Source: Microcoleus sp. CAWBG506 (GTDB lineage Bacteria > Cyanobacteriota > Cyanobacteriia > Cyanobacteriales > Microcoleaceae). Taken from it: a stretch of 64,000 bases of DNA. The position numbers were made by a program, and so were the translations under genes. This document shows positions 1 to 8,818 of this stretch, in pieces. The notes beneath the pieces are model-generated. The model saw nothing but the letters and a program-made list of their open reading frames with translations, was not told the origin of the DNA and made no database searches. Position 1 is the stretch's first letter, and the number at the start of each line of letters is the position of its first letter. The stretch is from assembly GCA_020883125.1 (NCBI GenBank), contig JAHREW010000019.1:48007-112006 (forward strand), written 5' to 3'.

Positions 1-1549
1 CGTAGTGTTCTATAGCTGCCTGATTTACAGCTATAAATTGCAGAGTTTTTAAATCGTAGACCCACATCGGATGGGGATTTTTCTTAAATAAAAGTCGGTA
101 ACGTTCTTCCGATGCTCGCAGTTCGGCTTCAGCCTGTTTGCGCTCGGTAATGTCGCGGACAACGGTACAAATAATCTCCCGCCCACCGTAGGAAATCACA
201 CTACCGCTTACTTCTACATCTACGCAGGAACCGTCTCGGCGACGGTAGAGGACTTCGCCAATTCGGAATTGTTTGTCCGCTAATAGGAACTCAATATTGG
301 TGTCAATCAGCTCTTTCGAGTAGGCCACTATATCGTAAATAGTCAGTTGCGAAATCACATCGGGGCTGTAATCTAGCAATTTTCTAAATGCTGTATTCGC
401 TTCCAGAAGGCGTTGGGTTTTAGCATCCCAGAGGAAGATACAGTCTGTAGCCTGCTCGACTACGGCTTGGTACCTTGCTTTTTCTTCTATTTGCTCGTTT
501 TCTGCCGTGGCGATCGCACTGAGCATTCCGTTGATAGTATAAGCAAGATCGGACAACTCATCTTCACCCACCAGCGGTAGTCGCAGCGACAAATCTTTGC
601 TAGCACTGACGCGACGGACTCCTTTGGCCAAATCGCTCAGCCGAGAAAGCACCAGATATTCCAGTAGCAGCAGAGTGCAGCCGATAAAACCGATTCCCGC
701 CAACCCTACAGACACCAGAAGATATAACAGACTTTTTTCACCTTGGCGATAGGTTTCTCTGGGGATGTCCACCCGCAATAGCAGCGCGGGTTGATTGTAA
801 ATATCATTGACTAAAGCGTAACCTGCGATCGAATCTTCGCTCACAGCACGCACAAAAATCGATTTCTTGCCCGAAAATTTGGCCCGCACTTTTTGGAAGT
901 CAGCAGGCAAGTCCGGCTCATTAATACTGTGTACAATCAATGGTAGGCGAGTGATTTTAGAAAGCTTCGCAATGCCAGCAGCGTCCAAATTGCGCCCAAA
1001 CACCAGAGTCCCTCGAATCGGTCCTGTGCTTTTAGTAGTGACAATTGGTCGGGAACTAATCAGCACTGGCCCGGAAGGCATCAACATGACACCAGTCAGG
1101 CTGCTGTCAGCGTTGGGGTGCTGCAACAATGGGTCTTTTAGAGAAATGTGCTGTTTTAAGGTTTCTGGAACAGGCCTTAGTTGCAGCTTTTTGGTGTCTA
1201 AACCAGTACCGTAGACAATCTTGCCAGAAGTATTGACAAATACGGCAATATTAACTCTCAAATTAGCCAGCCCTTCTGGCACTAGATTTGAGGCAATAAA
1301 TTCTTTGTTGCGATTTTGGATGAAGGCATAGGTATCATCCCACGCTGACCAGTCTGCAAAGCGGGAGTTGAAGTCATCTGCGGTTTGACTGAAGACATTG
1401 AGCACTCCTTGGACAACCTGAGTGGCTTCTTGTTCTTCGGCTTTGACTAAGCTGCGCAAAAGGATGCTTGAGGATGTGGCGTACAGAACACCAGTCAATC
1501 CAGCAATGGTAATCCCAACTATCGAGAGTGTCTTCCGACGCAGTTTCAT
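1..1549 (-). CDS. Sensor protein with extracellular CHASE4-like domain, HAMP and PAS domains (probable histidine kinase or cyclase; C-terminus off window)
   Basis: Manual translation of minus strand from ATG at 1549: MKLRRKTLSIVGITIAGLTGVLYATSSS..., DDWxxWDDTYAF-type CHASE4 region, second TM, HAMP (LSRLSRLSDLAKGVRRVSASKDLSLRL), PAS (YRRRDGSCVDVEVSG...VRDITERKQAEAELRASEERY). Runs off the left edge. Confidence 0.75.
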   Translation of the reverse strand, partial: MKLRRKTLSIVGITIAGLTGVLYATSSSILLRSLVKAEEQEATQVVQGVLNVFSQTADDFNSRFADWSAWDDTYAFIQNRNKEFIASNLVPEGLANLRVNIAVFVNTSGKIVYGTGLDTKKLQLRPVPETLKQHISLKDPLLQHPNADSSLTGVMLMPSGPVLISSRPIVTTKSTGPIRGTLVFGRNLDAAGIAKLSKITRLPLIVHSINEPDLPADFQKVRAKFSGKKSIFVRAVSEDSIAGYALVNDIYNQPALLLRVDIPRETYRQGEKSLLYLLVSVGLAGIGFIGCTLLLLEYLVLSRLSDLAKGVRRVSASKDLSLRLPLVGEDELSDLAYTINGMLSAIATAENEQIEEKARYQAVVEQATDCIFLWDAKTQRLLEANTAFRKLLDYSPDVISQLTIYDIVAYSKELIDTNIEFLLADKQFRIGEVLYRRRDGSCVDVEVSGSVISYGGREIICTVVRDITERKQAEAELRASEERYRLLFKKNPHPMWVYDLKTLQFIAVNQAAIEHY

Positions 1550-1934
1550 GTTGCCGAGTATAGTTTGTCAGTCCGAAAGTTTCAACTTAGGAGCAACTTT
1601 ACCGCAGTTAGTTGAACTATGACTGCTGGTGGCCCCTGTTTTAGTTGTTAAGTAGTATACAGTTTAAATAATCTGATTTCAGGTATTCAGATCACAGCTA
1701 TGTTGTCGGTAAAGAAAGCCCTGTTTAGGAAAAATCAGGGATTTGACCAGAAAGCATCCAGGAATTAATATCAAATCCCGTAGCATGGGAATTATTCATC
1801 TCTCTTATCTCCCTCTGTGTTCTCTGCGTTCTCTGTGGTGAAATCATTCTCATGCAACCGGAAACGATATAATGGGGTTTTTCAGCATTTTTGAGAGAGG
1901 CAACTTTCCGCTGACTCAGATGGTAATGCCGGGG

Positions 1935-2543
1935 CTACTTTCCCCACACTTCGTCCTGGTGAGCTCTCTTGCAAATACCCAAGATTCGGCGATCGTTGTC
2001 ACTGACAGTGGAAATGTGGTAATACTGTTGCAGGTTTACCGAGTAGGGAGAGCGACTACCGTCGTAGGTGTCTACTACTGTTAAATTTAACTGATTTAAC
2101 TCTATACTGCCGTAAAAACAGTAAAAAGCAGAGCGAGGTAGGTAAAAAGCGCCGACTACCTTGCCCTGACGCACTTCAAATACAAAATACTCTTGTTTAA
2201 TTTGTTCTGGCTCAGCAGACTGACCGTAGAGGTAAATACTCTGTGTTCCGTCCATCCTACTAGCTGCATCGGGCGTTGAATTTGGGACAGTTCGATCGCC
2301 CACAACGGGTTTTAACTCCCTCTGCTGTGCGCCATCTGGAGTTGACTGGCCTACTAAGATTTTGGCAGCGGGGAATGGGGTGCTGAAGTTACTGGGGGAA
2401 AAGGCAAGGGCGATCGCCCATAGTTGTAGACTGACACTATAGCAGAATGCCGAAGGCAAAAGTCGATTTGAAATAGCAATAAAATTAATGATTTTAGTAA
2501 GTAAAAATGTCTTACTTACCGACAAGGTGGCTATAAGTATCAC
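1935..2543 (-). CDS. Hypothetical cyanobacterial protein
   Basis: 202 aa ORF; no family recognised; true start may be downstream of the listed ATG. Confidence 0.55.
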   Translation of the reverse strand: MILIATLSVSKTFLLTKIINFIAISNRLLPSAFCYSVSLQLWAIALAFSPSNFSTPFPAAKILVGQSTPDGAQQRELKPVVGDRTVPNSTPDAASRMDGTQSIYLYGQSAEPEQIKQEYFVFEVRQGKVVGAFYLPRSAFYCFYGSIELNQLNLTVVDTYDGSRSPYSVNLQQYYHISTVSDNDRRILGICKRAHQDEVWGK

Positions 2544-2628
2544 ATTTAAAATAAGTGCAAGATTTGGGTTGACAAATTTGGCGATTTACCATTGATATAA
2601 CAAGATCCCAACCCCAGCACCCATAGGT

Positions 2629-2668
2629 AAAAAGAGTTTAGATTTTGGGGATAATCTAAACTCTTTTA
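2629..2668 (-). terminator. Rho-independent terminator of sigma factor gene
   Basis: aaaaagagtttagatttt-ggggat-aatctaaactctttt: long perfect stem immediately after the stop codon at 2673 on the minus strand. Confidence 0.7.
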
Positions 2669-2672
2669 GGTG

Positions 2673-3677
2673 CTAGCTAGCTAGGTATTCTCGGACTTGA
2701 GCTTGGCGGCGTCGGAGGTGGGCGAGGGCTTGATGTTCTAGTTGCCTCACCCGTTCCCGGCTGAGATTGAGCCGTTCTCCAACTTTTGCAAGAGACATTT
2801 CAATGCCGTCTTCTAAACCGAAACGCAGAATTATGACATCTCGTTGCTGAGGCGTAAGTTCTGATATCAAAGTATCGAGGTCTTGCCGCAACAATTCTGA
2901 AGTAATGTAATTGTCGGGAGATGCGGTTTCGTCTTCTAGAAGTTCTTGGAGTTCGGTATCTTGGTTGTCTCCTACCCGCAAGTCCAAGGAAACTGGATGC
3001 CTAGACATTAGTAGGTATTCCCGAATTTGGGATGGGTGCAGTTCCAACAAGTCGGCAATTTCTGTTGGTGTGGGAGACCGGCCCAATTGTTGAGTGAGTT
3101 CCCGCTGCACTTTTTTGATTTTGTTGAGTTTTTCGGTGATGTGAATGGGTAAGCGAATGGTGCGGGCGTGTTGGGCGATCGCGCGGGTAATTGCTTGCCG
3201 AATCCACCAGTAGGCGTAGGTAGAAAATTTGTATCCCCGCATCGGGTCAAATTTTTCGACTCCTCGTTCTAAACCGAGGGTGCCTTCTTGAATTAAATCC
3301 AAGAATTCCATGTTGCGTTTCTGGTATTTTTTGGCGATCGCGACTACTAGGCGCAGATTCGCTTCAATCATCTTTTGTTTGGCGCGCCGTCCTACGTGCA
3401 ATATCCGGGTCAGTTCAGCTTCGGTCAACTCCATTTCTGCCGCCCACTCTTGGGGAGTCAGATCGCGCTGCCATTCTTTAGCAAGTGCTTGTTTTGCTTC
3501 GACTAATTTCATCATTTGCTGCACTTGCTTCCCTAAGATAATTTCTTCTTCTCGGGTAAGTAGTGGCACGCGACCGATCTCGTGCAGATAGGTACGAACC
3601 GTATCCGTTGAGGAGTATGGCCGACTGCCCATGCGATCGGCTTTCACTGTCTTGCTTTTGGGGGTTGTGGTGGACAT
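2673..3677 (-). CDS. RNA polymerase sigma factor, RpoD/SigA family, group 2
   Basis: YLHEIGRVPLLTREEEI (region 1.2), NLRLVVAIAKKYQKRNMEFLDLIQEGTLGLERGVEKFDPMRGYKFSTYAYWWIRQAI (region 2), LNLSRERVRQLEHQALAHLRR (region 4.2). Start probably MSTTTPKSK rather than 3743. Confidence 0.93.
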   Translation of the reverse strand: MSTTTPKSKTVKADRMGSRPYSSTDTVRTYLHEIGRVPLLTREEEIILGKQVQQMMKLVEAKQALAKEWQRDLTPQEWAAEMELTEAELTRILHVGRRAKQKMIEANLRLVVAIAKKYQKRNMEFLDLIQEGTLGLERGVEKFDPMRGYKFSTYAYWWIRQAITRAIAQHARTIRLPIHITEKLNKIKKVQRELTQQLGRSPTPTEIADLLELHPSQIREYLLMSRHPVSLDLRVGDNQDTELQELLEDETASPDNYITSELLRQDLDTLISELTPQQRDVIILRFGLEDGIEMSLAKVGERLNLSRERVRQLEHQALAHLRRRQAQVREYLAS

Positions 3678-4769
3678 GGGTGAGTATTGCACTCCTTGTA
3701 ACAACAGATAAAAAGTTGGTGATACCCTGTCCCACTTTTGCAAGTGGGATACAGACTGCTACAGGGGGAGATGTTTCCCCTCCTGTTCATTGGTAACGAT
3801 CGGTAGAAGCTTTTTGTTTGGGATTACTTTTCAGCTTGATTTTCTAGCAATCCTGGTTGATTTTCGGTAGCTCGCTAGCTTTAACGGCTAGTTCAAGGCG
3901 AAGTGAATTTAAGTTTACTTTGCTCAATATTATTCCAAATTTTGAGGTTAGTAAAGGGTAAAAACCTCTGTCTTAAGGTGAACATTCTACATTTTTCCTT
4001 AAGGTTTTAGAATCCCTGCTAGTTTTGACTGCAATTCCACTTCACAATACTCATGCAAACAGACTCATGCAAATCGAGAGTTTTTTTGGCTCTCTGTTCT
4101 ATCATCGCTTGAAATTTTGGTGTTGCCTAGATGCTGGGATGCGAGATAACCGAACCCGATCGCGTAGTAGTATGGTCGAAGATCGATGTGAAAAAGGAAA
4201 AAGGAAGAGGGAGAAGGGGTGAGGGGGACAAAGAGGGTGGGGGGGAGACCAATACCCCAGTAGGGCTGGTTAAACCAATCTCAAAGCTAGTTTTTGGGTT
4301 GTTTAATTTTGATTATGGCGATCGGCTTAACAATACTTAACTTTATCGAAAATTTGTTGAAGGAAGCAATGAGGGGTGAGAGGGTGAGGGGTCAAAGCTC
4401 CTTACTCCTGGCTTGGGAATTATTTTATGTTACTTTTTCAGTGTGACACTTGGCTTTAGCCCTGTTCAACCCTTTTATTCAAGTCTATTTGTCAACCTTG
4501 CTCTCAATTCATTCACTGATAACTGAGACAATTGTTCCCATCCGATATTAACGTCAATTCTTCTAGTTCGTCACTAGATGGCAGATTTAGCAGTGGGTTG
4601 TAGTTTATCATAAAGGTTTTATAGCAACATCATGTTTCGATTTTAGCATCGGGTGAAAGTTGCAATTAGGGATGAAGGGCGATCGCACTTTGGGAAAAAA
4701 GGGAAGAGTAAAACAGATGGAGTCAGCTTGGATAGAGTCGGGTACAAACCAAGGCTACGCGATTAAATT

Positions 4770-5879
4770 CTAGTTATCGGCGGTCATTCGCTGAAAAACT
4801 CGAAGAGACATTTCAGGAAAAATCTTCCAATCATCCCCGTAAGTGGGGTGATCTGCAAAGATAACCAAAATATAAGCAGCTTTTCCATCTTTAGTGGCTA
4901 TGTAGGCGACTTCCTGGCGGGAACTGAAAGTCCAGCCTACTTTAGAAGCAAAGTAAACATCATTAATTGGTAAAGACTCGCCTAAAAAACCTCGAACTGA
5001 GTTGTATTGATCTTGCTTCCAAACTTCAGGTCGCAAATCTCTTGTCAGCAGACTTATCATCTCCTCGCTAGATTTATGCGAAACTGCTTGATATGTAAAA
5101 ATTTCATACATTAATCTAGCAGCATGATCTGTCGTCATTTTATTCCGAATAGGCTGTGAAAGTTGACCGCGCAATTGCAGGTCGCGACCTTGGGGGTTTT
5201 CAAGCTTTAGATAGGGAATAGGAAAGTTTTTTTGGTTGATATTTATGCCTTTGTACCCAGCGCGCTGAAAAAATCGGTTAATTTGTTCGCGTTTGCTGAT
5301 CCAGGCTAGGTACTCTTCTCCATCTAGCCGCAAACCAGATGTTGTGCCTGTTAATTGGTCAAGAATACGGCTAGCCGCCTCATTGTCTGACTTCTGTATC
5401 AGCTTACATATATCTGTTTTGCACAAAGGCGTATACAAAGCTGCTTTTTCTGAAATCATTCCTTTTTCTATGTAAGCGTATAATGCGGTCATCCAAAATA
5501 ACTTAGAAACACTTGCAGGAAATCTAGGTGTTTGGTTTTTATAACCTGCCAATGTCTGAGTCTTTAAATCAATTATGCTAACTGACAAAGGTTCTGTCGG
5601 CAAATTTTCTTTAGTAGCAATATCAACAACTTCATCAACTATATTTTGTATTTTTTGGCTATATTTAAGGTTGGGAATGCTAGTGGTATTGTAAGCAATT
5701 TCTAAGTGTTCTCGATCTTGATTTTTAGAAGTGTTTAAGGATGGTGATGCTAGATGATTACTCAGCTTTATTGCAGCCATACCGCTGACGGTAATCATTG
5801 TAGCAGTCACAGTTACTATACTTGCAAACTGTAATCGAAGCAATACAGTAAATTGTTTGCTGTATTTATGGTTTTTCAT
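4770..5879 (-). CDS. Serine hydrolase / class A beta-lactamase-like protein with N-terminal TM
   Basis: FPASVSKLFWMTALYAYIE (SxxK motif), KSDNEAASRILDQLTG (SDN motif), EVAYIATKDGKAAYILVIFADHP C-terminal strand; N-terminal hydrophobic segment. Confidence 0.8.
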   Translation of the reverse strand: MKNHKYSKQFTVLLRLQFASIVTVTATMITVSGMAAIKLSNHLASPSLNTSKNQDREHLEIAYNTTSIPNLKYSQKIQNIVDEVVDIATKENLPTEPLSVSIIDLKTQTLAGYKNQTPRFPASVSKLFWMTALYAYIEKGMISEKAALYTPLCKTDICKLIQKSDNEAASRILDQLTGTTSGLRLDGEEYLAWISKREQINRFFQRAGYKGININQKNFPIPYLKLENPQGRDLQLRGQLSQPIRNKMTTDHAARLMYEIFTYQAVSHKSSEEMISLLTRDLRPEVWKQDQYNSVRGFLGESLPINDVYFASKVGWTFSSRQEVAYIATKDGKAAYILVIFADHPTYGDDWKIFPEMSLRVFQRMTADN

Positions 5880-5952
5880 TTAATTTTTACAACTCCAGAT
5901 AAGTTGATTGTTATTTGTTTTCACCAAAAGTTTCACTACTATAATCATTTCC

Positions 5953-6528
5953 TCAATTAATGCTTCGGTAATCAGATATTTTCCAACGACCCTCTACAAA
6001 CTGCAAATTATAGCGAACAAGTTTGGTGCTGAAGTCAGTTTGAGTCTGATCGACTTTGCCATTAACATAAAAGGTACGATTTTCAGTAAGATTCACCTCA
6101 ATTGTTGCCTGATTTCCGTTAGCACTGAACTGTTTTATTGATTCAACTTTTTGTACTCCGAATTGATAATAAGCTTTATTCTCTATTAACCAATCTATTG
6201 AGCCTCCTGGCTTGGTCATGTCCTGATATAGAACATCGGTAGTAAGTTCAGCGGCCAGTTGGCGATTGAATGGAGAAGCAAATATTTGTCGCTTGGATTG
6301 CAGCCAATTAGAAATTAGATTTCCTGCTTCTTGTTGTGTTATTGATGAAGATGGAGTAGAGGAATCTGAAGACTTTGAACTTGAATTAGAACTTGAATTG
6401 GAATTGCTTGTAACTGGTTGATTGGCGGTTTGAGGGCCTTTGGTGACAACAATACCAATGAGCATAGAACCCCCAATTAAGCTGCCTGCAATAACAGCAT
6501 TTCGCCAGTCTTTAGAATCTAAACTCAT
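5953..6528 (-). CDS. TM-anchored protein with ARC6/PARC6-type IMS (DUF4101-like) domain
   Basis: N-terminal TM (AVIAGSLIGGSMLIGIVVTKG), Ser-rich linker, then EAGNLISNWLQSKRQIFASPFNRQLAAELTTDVLYQDM...YYQFGVQKVESIKQFSANGNQATIEVNLTENRTFYV...YNLQFVEGRWKISDYRSI. Confidence 0.75.
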   Translation of the reverse strand: MSLDSKDWRNAVIAGSLIGGSMLIGIVVTKGPQTANQPVTSNSNSSSNSSSKSSDSSTPSSSITQQEAGNLISNWLQSKRQIFASPFNRQLAAELTTDVLYQDMTKPGGSIDWLIENKAYYQFGVQKVESIKQFSANGNQATIEVNLTENRTFYVNGKVDQTQTDFSTKLVRYNLQFVEGRWKISDYRSIN

Positions 6529-6580
6529 TGCTTATTTCTCCTATTTGTAATGTTAATTTCGGCAGACAAATCCAGTAAGT

Positions 6581-6805
6581 TCATAGATTACGATTGACTC
6601 GATCGACAGATATATCTATTGTTCCTAATTCCTCTAAATAGTCATTCATCATCTCCTCAATGGGTCTTAATATTTCAGTGTTGAAATAATTTCGGTTTAT
6701 TCCTGACCAGTGTTCCTCTGTTTCCGACAGTAATCTTTGAACTCGGTTCCATTCATCTCTAAGTTGCTCGATCGCATAATTTAATGAAGCCATAATTTTA
6801 GACAA
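6581..6805 (-). CDS. Small helical WXG100-like protein
   Basis: 74 aa, WNRVQRLLSETEEHWSGINRNYFNTEILRPIEEMM: literal W-S-G at a helical turn followed by a second amphipathic helix; in the FtsK/ART gene run. Confidence 0.55.
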   Translation of the reverse strand: MSKIMASLNYAIEQLRDEWNRVQRLLSETEEHWSGINRNYFNTEILRPIEEMMNDYLEELGTIDISVDRVNRNL

Positions 6806-6835
6806 TCAAAAGTTTTAGCGTTTTACTGATAGCTG

Positions 6836-7000
6836 CTATTTATCAGATTCCTCTTCGTCAATTTGTATCCCGATGGGATACTTAGTTTTTTCTATTGGCA
6901 TAGGTGCTGGACGCTCAGAAGCTGGCTTTTTCAGTTCCTCCTCTTCAGCCGCTTTCATCATTTCCAATAACTTTTTTTCTTGTTCAGATAGTTCTATCAT
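6836..7000 (-). CDS. Small acidic/charged protein, translationally coupled to the ART gene (function unknown; immunity or chaperone candidate)
   Basis: ATG at 7000-6998 overlaps the TGA stop (6999-6997) of the upstream ART gene (ATGA). 54 aa: MIELSEQEKKLLEMMKAAEEEELKKPASERPAPMPIEKTKYPIGIQIDEEESDK. Confidence 0.6.
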   Translation of the reverse strand: MIELSEQEKKLLEMMKAAEEEELKKPASERPAPMPIEKTKYPIGIQIDEEESDK

Positions 7001-8214
7001 CTTTTGTGCCTCCACCATTCAACTCCATTAGGTGTCTCCACCATCCGAATAAAAGTTGTACCTTCTTTTTCTTCTACGGACAAAACTTTAAACTTACTTC
7101 CCGGCAAAAAAAGGACTTCTTTTTCATTCGGGTGTTTGGCATATTCTTGAATTACTTTGCCTGTTTGAGAAAGAATGGTATACCGGACATTACCCTGAAA
7201 GTTTTCAGATTCAGCAATACCTGTACTGGTGCTAGTAAAACTCTGCTCTGTTAATATTGTACCTACTTTGTATTTAGCTATCTGGTCAGCACTTAATGTG
7301 GTTTGCCGGAAAGCTAATAATTTATAATTAGGCAGAGCATTCAAGGCTGCTGCTGCAAAACGCGCTTGTTCTAAGTAGTCATTTTTAGCCTGCTCCAAAG
7401 TCTGCCAGTTATACAAGTTTTTCTCAAACTCTTTCAAATGCCCCCGCAATAAACGGTTTATCTGTTTGTAACCATTGTCGGAGGAGTAAAAGATTAACGC
7501 TGCCATTTCTTCCGGCCAAAGTGGTAAGTTAGTAGCTTTTTTTACAGCATCATTTAGGTCGGATTCAGACATAGAACTTTGGTGTTGAGCTTGCATGACT
7601 CGCTGTCTGTATATGGCTCTCTCCTCTGCTGTAGTCTGTAGATTAGTCCAGTCAATATTTTCTGCTGGATTTCGTGTTTTGTTTTGAGCTACTTTTACAC
7701 TTTGCTCCGTGTGATTGTCGATGGGTATGGCTTTTTGTGAGGAAGTTTGGGGTTGACTTTGAGTCATTCCGTATCCCTGCGGGCCGCCGGCTAATATGCT
7801 TCTCATTCGAGAGATGATATTAGCCCGATCGCTCAATTCGTCTTGACACCGAGGTATTGCTTTGTTTAACAACTCTCCTACTACGCTACTTTGGTTTTGA
7901 TATCGATCGCAGTCTCGCTCAAATTGTTGCGAACACGCTCTGATATCTTCCGAAACTTCTTGCAATCTGTACATTTGTGCCTGTTCATAATCACAAGACC
8001 CATCTTCCTCGGAGTTGTACAGACACTCCTGATAAGCTCTCTGTGCTTCTTCAGCATCAGCTTCAGCACTAAGGAGAGCTTCAGAGATGCGATCGCGCGT
8101 TTCTTCCAAATCAATTTCCACTTGCGAATGAGTCGCCTGTAATTGTTCTTTCAGGCGATCGAATGCCGCGTGCAAACTCTCAAATACTTCTAGTTCAGCC
8201 TTTACCTGTGGCAT
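6997..8214 (-). CDS. Putative ADP-ribosyltransferase effector: N-terminal helical domain plus C-terminal ART domain
   Basis: C-terminal region carries R-S-E clade features: YKQINRLLRG, LLAFRQTTLS (R), SFTSTSTG (STS), EKEVLFLPGSKFKVLSVEE (ExE). Start MPQVKAELEVF at 8214, 4 bp after the preceding gene's stop. Confidence 0.8.
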   Translation of the reverse strand: MPQVKAELEVFESLHAAFDRLKEQLQATHSQVEIDLEETRDRISEALLSAEADAEEAQRAYQECLYNSEEDGSCDYEQAQMYRLQEVSEDIRACSQQFERDCDRYQNQSSVVGELLNKAIPRCQDELSDRANIISRMRSILAGGPQGYGMTQSQPQTSSQKAIPIDNHTEQSVKVAQNKTRNPAENIDWTNLQTTAEERAIYRQRVMQAQHQSSMSESDLNDAVKKATNLPLWPEEMAALIFYSSDNGYKQINRLLRGHLKEFEKNLYNWQTLEQAKNDYLEQARFAAAALNALPNYKLLAFRQTTLSADQIAKYKVGTILTEQSFTSTSTGIAESENFQGNVRYTILSQTGKVIQEYAKHPNEKEVLFLPGSKFKVLSVEEKEGTTFIRMVETPNGVEWWRHKR

Positions 8215-8218
8215 ATCT

Positions 8219-8512
8219 CTATAAGTTCGGTAAATTTCCCAATTTTTGTCGCCGTTCCTCTGCAACTTTTATCTGCTGATTCAAGAAAACCAGATAACTT
8301 TCACACTCCCGTTCACCATCACTATAAGTCGATTTCAACTTCTCAAAAAGTGGCTCGAAACTGTCAAATTGATTGTCGTGCCAAACTCCTTTTAGATTTT
8401 CCCACTGACTTAATACTCTTGACCATTCTTGTCGTTGCGTCTCATAAAATTGCTGCAACTGCTCTCGAAGGTCTTTAGCATCCTCTAAATCAAATGATGT
8501 TTGTTCCGCCAT
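8219..8512 (-). CDS. WXG100-like small helical protein
   Basis: 97 aa, two helices around ENLKGVWHDNQFDSFEPLFEKL; placed between ATPase and ART gene. Confidence 0.6.
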   Translation of the reverse strand: MAEQTSFDLEDAKDLREQLQQFYETQRQEWSRVLSQWENLKGVWHDNQFDSFEPLFEKLKSTYSDGERECESYLVFLNQQIKVAEERRQKLGNLPNL

Positions 8513-8529
8513 AAGTCATTTATCTCCCT

Positions 8530-8802
8530 TTAATAACGTTCAAATTCTCTGACAATTTCGTTAAACCGTTCTAGCCATTTTTGGGCATCATCACCCGCAG
8601 CTAATGCAGACTCGATCGCCTGTTTTGTTCGCACGAAATCTGTTGTTAATTGATTTTTGCTTGCACCTTTCCAAGTTTGATCGCATTGATTCCAGCTAGT
8701 TTCAACGGACTGCAATTTTTCAGTAGTCACTTGCTGGAAAGCAGCTAAAGCTTCAATGAACCTGTGCAATTGCTCTTCATCAACATCAATATCTCTCGCC
8801 AT
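8530..8802 (-). CDS. WXG100-like small helical protein
   Basis: Start MARDIDVDEEQLHRFIEALAAFQ at 8802; VETSWNQCDQTWKGASKNQLTTDFVRTKQAIESALAAGDDAQKWLERF contains literal W-K-G between two helices; immediately downstream of the FtsK-like ATPase. Confidence 0.7.
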   Translation of the reverse strand: MARDIDVDEEQLHRFIEALAAFQQVTTEKLQSVETSWNQCDQTWKGASKNQLTTDFVRTKQAIESALAAGDDAQKWLERFNEIVREFERY

Positions 8803-8818
8803 GATTTTAATTTTCCTA

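Noticed and set aside
3001-3796. Multiple small ORFs overlapping the sigma factor gene
   Set aside because: Alternative-frame shadows of a strongly conserved sigma-70 gene.
4131-4340. GA-rich ORF (KKEKGRGRRGEGDKEGGGETN)
   Set aside because: Low-complexity intergenic gggagaagg-type repeat; coding unlikely.
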